From Paraspadella gotoi (taxonomy: Eukaryota; Chaetognatha), in NCBI GenBank assembly GCA_051294375.1, contig CM119267.1, positions 13,880,186 through 13,944,185 on the forward strand: a stretch of DNA of 64,000 nt, read 5' to 3'. Below are positions 56,630 through 64,000 of the stretch, one piece after another (position 1 is the first letter of the stretch; each line of letters opens with the position of its first letter). A model generated the notes under the pieces. That model saw only the letters and a program-made list of their open reading frames with translations. It was not told the origin of the DNA and made no database searches. A program made the translations under genes and the position numbers.

Positions 56630-57289
56630 ATCGAGCCATGACCGGCGAAGCCGGGTCAGGCTTCTAATAATGTTTAGTATTGCTTCTTTTGTACGTAGTT
56701 CGTCGTCGTCGTCGTCGTCGTACGTCGGCGTCACGCTTTTTGTATAAAAAACTACTGCGCTTTTATAGTTTTGGCTGGGACTTTACCTCGTTTTTTTTTT
56801 AAATAAAAATATTATGAATTATTATAAAATTTTACACAAGATGTGGCGATCATAAGTAAGTTTAAAAAAATTAGATATGGCTTCTCAACTTGAAATAGCT
56901 TTGATATTTTCTTATTACATTTGGAATTTAAGTATTTTTTGTTTGAATTTCCACTTCATTATGATTTACTGCAATATTGCCAAATGAGAATTATAGTACT
57001 ATTATAATATCCAAATTAGTATATAGAATGCTTTAAAGCTAATTTACATATTGGGCAGTATATTAATAATTGAAGATGAAATTCAAAAATTTTTTTTTAA
57101 ATTTCTAATAAAAATGGGAACTCAAAGGATTTTTTTAATGAGAAGCTATATCTTTATTTAATACAAATAAAATACAAATACTTTTACAAGCTGCGATTTG
57201 GAAAAAATTGGAAAAGTTCCAATTGTAAACCATTGTAACATTTTTTTGCCTTCTTTTATTTATTTTTAATTATATATATTTTTTTAGCG

Positions 57290-57527
57290 CTGCCTTTTCT
57301 GAATCGTTTTTAAAAACGAGTTTCAGTTTCATCTCTAGTCTCTCTTTGCGTGCGATCTCGTGTGCGTGAATCGCTTTCGTTTTTTGAAAAATTCTGATAT
57401 TTTTTTTCTTTTAAAAAAACATATATATTTGATTCAGGCGCTGCCTTTTCTGAGAATCGTTTAAAAAAAACGCAGTTCAGGCTCTCTCTCTCTCTCCCTC
57501 GTCTCCCTCCGGTCTCTCTCTCTCTCT

Positions 57528-57563
<36 letters not shown>

Positions 57564-57956
57564 CTTTTTTTACAAAAAAAATTATTCACTTTGTTTTACC
57601 ACCGTTTTTTGAAAAAATTCTTATTATTTTTCGCTTCTAAAAACTTTATTATCGCCATTTATTCCGTCGCTTCGTTCTCAATACAAAATCCCAATTTACA
57701 TCTGAAGATTTTCGGTGGATTTTTTTTGAGAGAAAATTGAGATAAACTTACTTGACCTGGGATTTCGTGGCCGTTGGGCGGCAAACGGAGTAAACAATGC
57801 GAGGAACATTGACCTAATAACAGCGTTACGTGTATAAAAAAAAATCAACTGACCGAGATTCACGCCGATATAAACAAAGGAGTGACTAATATTGCGTATC
57901 GTTGGCGCGGAAAACTTTCTCTCTCTCTCTCATCATCTCTCTCATCTCTTCTCTCT

Positions 57957-58001
<45 letters not shown>

Positions 58002-58290
58002 CACTCTCTCTCTCTTTTTTTTTACAAAAAAAATTATTCACTTGTAAACGAGTAAACGAGTTCCGGCTCTCTCTCTCTCTCCTCTCTCTCTCTATCTCTC
58101 TTCTATACTGTTCTCTCTCTCTCTTCTCTCTTTCTATCTCTTTTTTTGTACAAAAATAATTTTTAAGTCACCTTTTTTCACACTCCGTCACTGCGCGACA
58201 GAGTAAACGAAGTTCCGGCTCTCCATCTACTCTCTCTCTCTGCTTTTTTTTTTTGACAAAAAAAAATTTTTTTAGTCACTTTTTTTTACA

Positions 58291-58325
<35 letters not shown>

Positions 58326-59190
58326 GTCTCTCTCTCTATGTACGACCGTTCGTTTTTTTGAAAATTCTATATTTTTTTTCCTTCTAAAAAATTTTATTAT
58401 CGCCATTTATTTTTTTTCTCTATACAAAATCCCAAATTTACATCCGAAATTTTCATGGATTCCTTTTAGAAAAAAAGGAAAAAAATAACTTATAATGCAG
58501 GCAATGTCAACATGCTACATCAGCTGCTGCTGTACATATAGCCTGCTATATGTCCGGCAATTGCGCGGATTAATTTAATTGCATTATATAACTTTCTAAC
58601 AAAAAATGTTTTTTGTTTTTGTTATTCTGTAACTTGGACCGGTCGCCCACTATTAGCAAATTAATCTAAAAATAGGATTTGAGAAAGGAGAGATATTGTC
58701 AAATTAAACATTACTTTTTTTGTGTTATTCTAAAATTTTTACAATTTTAAAATGTAATTTTTTTTCAGTGATATAATTAATCATTTTATTCTTTTTTAAA
58801 ATAATAATTATTGGAGTTGGATAAATATTTATAAATTCAGTTTAAATATGCAAATATGAAATTTGACCTCGGTCTGGTTTTTCTCTTAAAAAAAAAAGAA
58901 CAATCTAAAAATTTCATTCAAAGGAAAGGAAAAAGAGTTCGTCCCTACTCAGATACGTCGAACAACGAGTTCAGCTCTTGCAGGGCGGTCCAGCTTCTCT
59001 CTATCTTTCTCTCCTATCTCTCTCTCTCTCTCTCTCTCTCTCCTCTCTCTTCTCTCTCTTTCTCTCTCTCTCTCTCTTCTCTCTTTCTCTTTCCTTTCTA
59101 TTTATTCCGCCATTTATATCCGCGCTTTTTTCTCAATACCAAAATCCCATAATTTACATCCGAGATTTTCGTGAATTTTTTTTCTAAAAA
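57290..59190. repeat. Triplicated block with CT runs
   Basis: A block reading CGTTTTTTGAAAAATTCT, a TTCTAAAAA-TTTATTATCGCC stretch, then ACAAAATCCCA-ATTTACAT and a GATTTTCG edge recurs at about 57600-57740, 58350-58460 and 59090-59190. CT runs followed by TTTTTACAAAAAAAATT are repeated at 57565, 58016, 58144 and 58250, and a CGCTGCCTTTTCTGA opening at 57290 and 57440. Confidence 0.75.
58534..58553. repeat. 8 bp perfect hairpin, 4-base loop
   Basis: ACATATAG-CCTG-CTATATGT, within the 3 kb insert. Confidence 0.8.
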
Positions 59191-59361
59191 TTCTGAATTA
59201 TACTTATATAAACAGAGTGAAACTGACCAGCCTCCTCACTCTTCTCCTCTCCTTCTCTCTCTCTTCTCCATCTCTCTCTCTTCTCTCTCTCTCTCTCTCT
59301 CTCTCTTCTCATTTCATTCAATTACACGCATTTGTTTTGTTTTTATTTACGATGCATGACT

Positions 59362-59575
59362 CATCGCGTCCAAATGAATGACTATCATCGCTTCAATGAA
59401 TGATTATCATCAAATATTCAATGAATGATTATCATCACATCAATGATATGACTATCATCGCATTCAATCATTTTGATTATCATCACATCAGTTATTTTTT
59501 TATCATCGCATCAATTATTGGTTATCATCGCATCAATATTTAGTTATCATCGCAATTAATATTGGTTACCATCGA
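59362..59575. repeat. ~23 bp minisatellite (TTATCATCGCATCAA)
   Basis: About nine to ten diverged units of the type ATGATTATCATCGCATCAAT with variable spacing. Lies at the right end of the ~3 kb insert. Confidence 0.8.
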
Positions 59576-59603
59576 AAAGCTGGTCGATTCTATTGCTTTA
59601 AGA

Positions 59604-59958
59604 ATTTTTTTATTTCATCCAATCACTCCGCACTTTCACCATCTTTTTCCGCATCTCCGCATCCGCAGCAAATTCAACTAATCATCCCTTTCCGGCCCCG
59701 TTCCTTCTCTCGCCATTTTCTCCTTTTCACTTCCCTTTCCCCGTCGATTTTTGCTTCCTTCCAACCACCCCATCCGAACGCCCCCATTGACGCCCCCCTA
59801 TCGAACGCCCGCCCCCACTGACGCCCCCCTTTCTCTTCTTTACTTCCGGTTTCGCTAACGGAGGGGGTCCTTTTTTCTGGAGAAGAAAGGGGCGAAGGGT
59901 CGAAAGGGGAAGAAAAAATACGCGAATCGAAACGAAAATGTATAAAAATAAAAAATGA
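59604..59958 (+). repeat. Module R, copy 2, second part
   Basis: Resumes the match to module R copy 1 (46150-46500), from the ATTTCATCCAATCACTCC block to AAAATGAGGAA, and continues past the point where copy 1 meets its gap. Confidence 0.88.
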
Positions 59959-60013
59959 GGAAACTATAGAACAAAACATTTATATTAGACTTTGAGCTTT
60001 GTAGCTGTTGTTA

Positions 60014-60014
<1 letters not shown>

Positions 60015-60064
<50 letters not shown>
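60015..60064. repeat. (GA)n microsatellite
   Basis: GA run with one AGA interruption. Confidence 0.93.
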
Positions 60065-60066
<2 letters not shown>

Positions 60067-61250
60067 ATGACGAGAACTGTAGGGGAAGAAGGTTGAGAAA
60101 GAAATAGACAAGTGAACAAATAATGAAATTAAGAGCGTCTTTCCTCTCGCTAATGTCTTTCAAAGCGTTCCAGGAAACTGTTATTAAGGAAGATAACCTC
60201 ATTAATTTATTCTCTCAATGGAGAAACGGCAACTCAGTGGCTAAAGAATATCGATGATATTTTATTTCGTCATTAAATGATGAAGAGTTTTTACCTATTA
60301 ACGAAAAAATAAATACATTTTCTTTGAAGCTTCATTTTTTTATGATTTGTTGGCTCTGAATGCTTTTGTATTGAATTTATTTTCAATCATTATCATATAT
60401 TTATACATTAGAGAAACAGCAAACTATTTTTTATATGCCTGTGCCTAACCTAAAACCAAAAAAAAATGAGTAAAAGCCGGAATTTAAAAAAAACTCAAGT
60501 TAAGGTTTTTCAGTCGTAACTAATCAGGCAAGGAGGCCGAGAAAAAAGCGACGGGAGGATAAAAAATCGCGACTACACGATTGAAGGAAAAAAAAAAGTT
60601 GGGGAATTAAAAGAAGAAAGGAGGCGAGCGACGTCGTCTGGAAAAGAAGGAATGAAAGATGGAGAGAAGAAAAGAAGGAAAGAACCAGAGGCCGTGGGGG
60701 AATGTCGTTGAGGAGAGAAAAAAAAAAAGGAAAGAAGAAAATTAAAATGTGCGGAGAAATTAAGAAACAAATAAATGGAAAGAAAGGGAAAGAACGGGAA
60801 AAAAAGTGGAGGACATTTTAAAAAAAGAATCTGAATGAAAAAAAAAGGGAAGAAGAGAAAGAGAGAGAGCGAAAAAAGATCTGAATTTAAAAAACCCGAC
60901 TAGGAAATATATACGCTTTCGTTGCGATTATTTCACATCCAATATCATCCAGATGAAACAGTTAAATTTCATGGAGGCGTCGCTTCTCGCGGGTTTCCCA
61001 TTGTTCGTCTCGGATTAGTCTTCGACTCTGTTGCTCACTTTTTGGTCAGTCGGGCGCTCAGCTAAATTTAAAATATTTAGTATTTTTATTTATTAATTAA
61101 ATAAGGCATAGTGAATTGGATGATACGATTATATTTAATTAATTAAAAAAAGTTTAAAAACTAGCTCTGTAGTAATTAATATTTATTTCCCGGACTATGC
61201 AACGCTTCATGCTTTTTCAATTTTTTCACATTTGATTTATTTCGGATGAA
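60065..61250. other. Unique AT- and purine-rich sequence
   Basis: AT-rich to about 60500, A/G-rich to about 60900. No gene or array supported. Confidence 0.5.
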
Positions 61251-61264
61251 GCATCTCTTCTTTT

Positions 61265-61440
61265 GTCTTCACGTCGTCCGACGTCGGAAATCGGCGTGAC
61301 TTCAGGCTCCGCAGTTTCCGGTCCCGCGTTCGGTCGGTCTGCCTGTCCGACGCTCCGACCATCCGGCGGCGGCGTCTCTATCGGCGCCGTCACGTCCGGC
61401 ACGCTTCTGAGGTGTTGGCGGAAATGTCAGGATAGCGAAT
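61265..61440. other. CpG-rich block, possible exon or promoter
   Basis: High CpG with frames open on both strands (61263-61508 plus, 61302-61502 minus). Neither shows a recognisable motif, and both run into a GA microsatellite. Not called as a gene. Confidence 0.25.
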
Positions 61441-61599
61441 TCAAAACAAACAAAAGAGAGAGAGAGAGAGAAAAAGGGAAAGGATCTAAACGACAACAAC
61501 AAATATGAGAGAGGATAGTTTTTTTCTTCGTCGCAAACTATAATAACTTTTTATCCTTAGCTTCCTTAGTTTCTTCCTTTTATGTTCTTTCTTTAATTC

Positions 61600-62990
61600 A
61601 TCTTTCCTTCCTTCAAGAGAGAGAGGTAGAGGAAGAGATGGTTCACATTCGATATATCCAACTCTTTCAGACTAATATAGTGTAGTTAGGATATATTAAC
61701 ACACTAGAGATCGAGTAGTTGATGCGTCTCGAGGAGATACATGATGCTATCCGATATCACGTATAGCTATGATATATAACATAGAGAAATGCAGAGACGA
61801 CGGTCTCTAGAAGTCAAAGAGGAAGAGAAGGATGAGGAGACGAGGAGGATGAAAAAATCGTTATGATGTCACATGTATAAGACAACATTGGCAGATCTTA
61901 TGCCGCCAGTGTGGCTGTCTATAAATGTCACTGTATGTATGAAGGAGAGGAAAGAGTGAGAGAGAGTACCGTAGAGTATGATCGTATGATGAGAAGAAAG
62001 AATAAGAGAGAGAGTGGTGTGAGAGAGGAGAGGAACGACGGAGAGGATGAGAAGGGAGGGAGAGGAAGAAGGAAGGAGTATTGAGAAGGAAGGACACGAG
62101 TAAGGAGACTCAATCGCAGGTTACTTAAGGTGGATCACGCGGCTAGGAGGGGAGATAAGAAGAGGAGAGAAGAGAGAGGCAGAAGCAGCGCTCGGGATGC
62201 TGCTAGTTAGGAGTAGGTTTGTAGTGTGGCACGATGTACGTTGCATTATATTATGTGTGTAACTTGCTCTCCTCTCTCTCCTCTCTCTCCGATCTTGAAG
62301 TCTATCTCTCAGTCTTGCGGGTCTCTCTTATATGTTTACGCTTCTTACAGCCGAGACCAGACGTCAGATTAAGTAAAAACATACTGCGAGATGGCGAGTA
62401 AATTGTTTATTTATTATCGGGGCGGGCCATGGATTTCACCGCATTGGGTCACACAATAGACGAATTTGTTATGTATGAATGATTAAGAGACGGTCTTGAC
62501 ATGTTGGTTTTGAAAGAATTGCATTTGGTAGATCCACCGCGATTCAAGTAGAGAGAGAGAAGAGTAGCATCGTGAGGGCCTTATAGACGTATTGTATGTA
62601 TCGATGTCCATCAGCATGCACGAGAAAGAGTATTCGAGAGAGAGAGTATGAGAGAAGGAGAGAGTAGATGAGAGGATGGAGTGAGAGAGAGGAGAGAGAG
62701 AGAGAGAGAGGAGAGAGGAGTAGAAAGAGAGAGAGAGAAGAGAGAGAAGAGAATGGAAAGCACGGAATCTTATGAAGTCAGTGTAAAGGAAATGGAGTGA
62801 GATGATGGGGTGTCAGAAAGGCTACAAAAATTGTTGAAGGCTAAAATGAGGAAATTTATGTGAAATTCTAGTTTTGTGCGGTATATATCATCTATAACAC
62901 ATATGTAGTATCGTTACAGGGAATGAAAATGCTATATACTCAGGTCTAACGGTCAATTATTACATACACTCTAATAGTAGCTTTCTCATT
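61600..62990. other. GA/GAT-rich sequence without features
   Basis: Dense short GA runs (for example 62640-62755) mixed with GTAT/GATAT-rich unique sequence. No convincing frame. Confidence 0.55.
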
Positions 62991-63082
62991 CCTATTCCGT
63001 CTTTCCTGCGCTTCCTCTCCTCTTCTCTTGCTCTTCCTTTCTTTCGATTCTCTCTTCTTCCTTCGTCTCTCCCTCCTCTTCT

Positions 63083-63478
63083 CTATCTCTTCTCTCTGCT
63101 CGTCGTCCAATTCTCCTCTTTCTTCTTCCCGCCTCTACCTCTCTTCGGACCCCAGCGCAGCGTCTGAATCGCATATTCCCCGCCTTCCGCATTTTGGTCT
63201 ATTTCCTTCTTACTTCCAACCGATGAATGTTGCTCGCGCATTTGGTTCCCAATGACACCTCCTAAACCACACTGTTTCTGAGCACAAGTCTCTTCAAAGG
63301 ATGCACGACGAAGTCGGCGGGACGGTGGAAAATGCGTGTATGCGGATCGCGCGCAGCTGTGCGGCGTGCGTCGTTCGTGCGCGGCGGCGCCGTGCTGCAC
63401 TCCGGTGCCGTGGTGCTCATTTAGAATGTCTCTCACTCGGTGAAGAAAGAGAGACGAACCGGCACTAAGAATAGTCAA
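63083..63478 (-). CDS. Uncharacterised 131-residue frame
   Basis: A minus-strand ATG frame through a CpG-rich stretch (63.30-63.42 kb). It is rich in histidine, arginine and glycine in the middle and lysine-rich at the end, the latter being a reading of GA-rich DNA. No domain recognised; the GC-rich part would be open in several frames by chance. Confidence 0.12.
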   Translation of the reverse strand: MTILSAGSSLFLHRVRDILNEHHGTGVQHGAAAHERRTPHSCARSAYTHFPPSRRLRRASFEETCAQKQCGLGGVIGNQMREQHSSVGSKKEIDQNAEGGEYAIQTLRWGPKRGRGGKKKEENWTTSREKR

Positions 63479-63479
63479 G

Positions 63480-64000
63480 CTTTAAGAAATGACATCGCTT
63501 ACGGGAGATCGTTAACTGTTCTGACTGCCGAACCCTTCTCTCCTCATCAAGAGAGTCATCTATCTTACTTTCAAATCTTTTCTGATCTATCTCTCATCTA
63601 TCTAATAGTTCTATTATTATCTCAATCTTAGTGCGAGATCTCTCATCTCGTTCATCTCTATGTATCTGCTCCATATTGCTATTCCCATAGCCACAAGAAT
63701 GAGTTTCCGATGGAGATTTTCAAAGCTATTTACTCTACGATGATACACAGAACCGTCTTGTAATCTCATAGAACTCCGGTCCTACCTTCAATAAAACAAG
63801 CACCATATACTTTCATTTCTCGTCGTCTCTTGAAATCTATTATGAAAGGAACAGTCAGAGTTATTGTGCGTGCCTCGCAGAACAACCGGAAGCTACCAAA
63901 AGTCGGCGAGATATGGTCTACACACACAATGTCGAACTGTTTTCTTCTCTTTGGATTATTTTATCCTTGCATTGGCGTGAGTTTTGCGTAAAGACGATCT
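63480..64000. other. Unique sequence to window end
   Basis: Mixed composition with CATCTATC-like short repeats near 63560-63610. No gene seen. Confidence 0.5.

Larger units (their letters stand above)
56630..59603. mobile_element. ~3 kb insertion with hairpin end and minisatellites
   Basis: Present in module R copy 2 and absent from copy 1, which reads ACCTCTTTTTTTATTTC directly. The left end starts TCGAGCCATGACCGG and contains a GACCGGC-GAA-GCCGGGTC hairpin within 30 bp of the tip, followed by a CGT run at 56700. Inside are a triplicated ~700 bp block and, near the right end, a TTATCATCGCATCAA array. A hairpin near one end, internal tandem repeats and lack of a clear target duplication recall non-autonomous Helitron/Helentron elements, but the expected CTRR end is not seen. 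No transposase frame. Confidence 0.5.

Overview
This window looks like non-coding, repeat-dominated nuclear DNA from a eukaryote, most likely an invertebrate animal. There are no operons or ribosome-binding sites and no long reading frames. The DNA is packed with (CT/GA)n, (TTTC)n and unusually many CpG-containing (ACG/CGT)n microsatellites, minisatellites, short hairpin-ended interspersed repeats, and N-gaps of two kinds (sized gaps inside microsatellites, and uniform 25-N joins). I cannot name the species. I recognise no complete conserved gene; the longest open frames are readings of microsatellites or N runs.

Layout. Bases 1-15018 form one giant inverted repeat: a left arm (1-7156) ending at a 25-N join, a 0.98 kb spacer, and a right arm (8165-15018) that is the reverse complement of the left with many small indels. 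From 15.0 to 19.7 kb there are GA/CT runs, an 18-20 bp minisatellite, a three-copy ~150 bp repeat and a cluster of CCC(W)2GGG sites. From 19.8 to 25.6 kb the DNA is AT-rich, poor in microsatellites, and holds a few protein-like broken frames. From 25.7 to 28.9 kb several gaps lie in GA/CT runs, and an X-box/E-box cluster sits at 28.2 kb. A second, smaller inverted repeat (29.4-30.9 kb) again centres on a 25-N join.

From 35.8 to 60 kb one locus, here split into modules P, Q and R, is present repeatedly in direct orientation: P at 35.84-37.17 and 39.41-40.29 kb, Q at 37.33-38.77, ~43.08-44.27 and 53.97-55.29 kb, R at 44.27-46.50 and 55.29-59.96 kb. Comparing copies exposes three insertions: a 723 bp element with a 7 bp target-site duplication (44541-45263), a 173 bp SINE-sized insert (36226-36398) and a ~3 kb insert with a hairpin end and minisatellites (~56630-59603). 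Between the copies, 46.9-53.8 kb carries the two hairpin-ended interspersed repeat families, a 147 bp foldback, AT-rich spacer DNA and a few short protein-like frames. The end of the window (60-64 kb) is GA/CT-rich with no recognised gene.

Interpretation. The arms and module copies differ mostly by one- to few-base insertions and deletions and by microsatellite length, and several copies stop exactly at 25-N joins. That pattern fits unpurged allelic contigs and partly polished long reads at least as well as true recent duplications. Either way the copies act as natural alleles and let insertions be dated against empty sites. Functional calls for transcription-factor-like sites and short frames are tentative.
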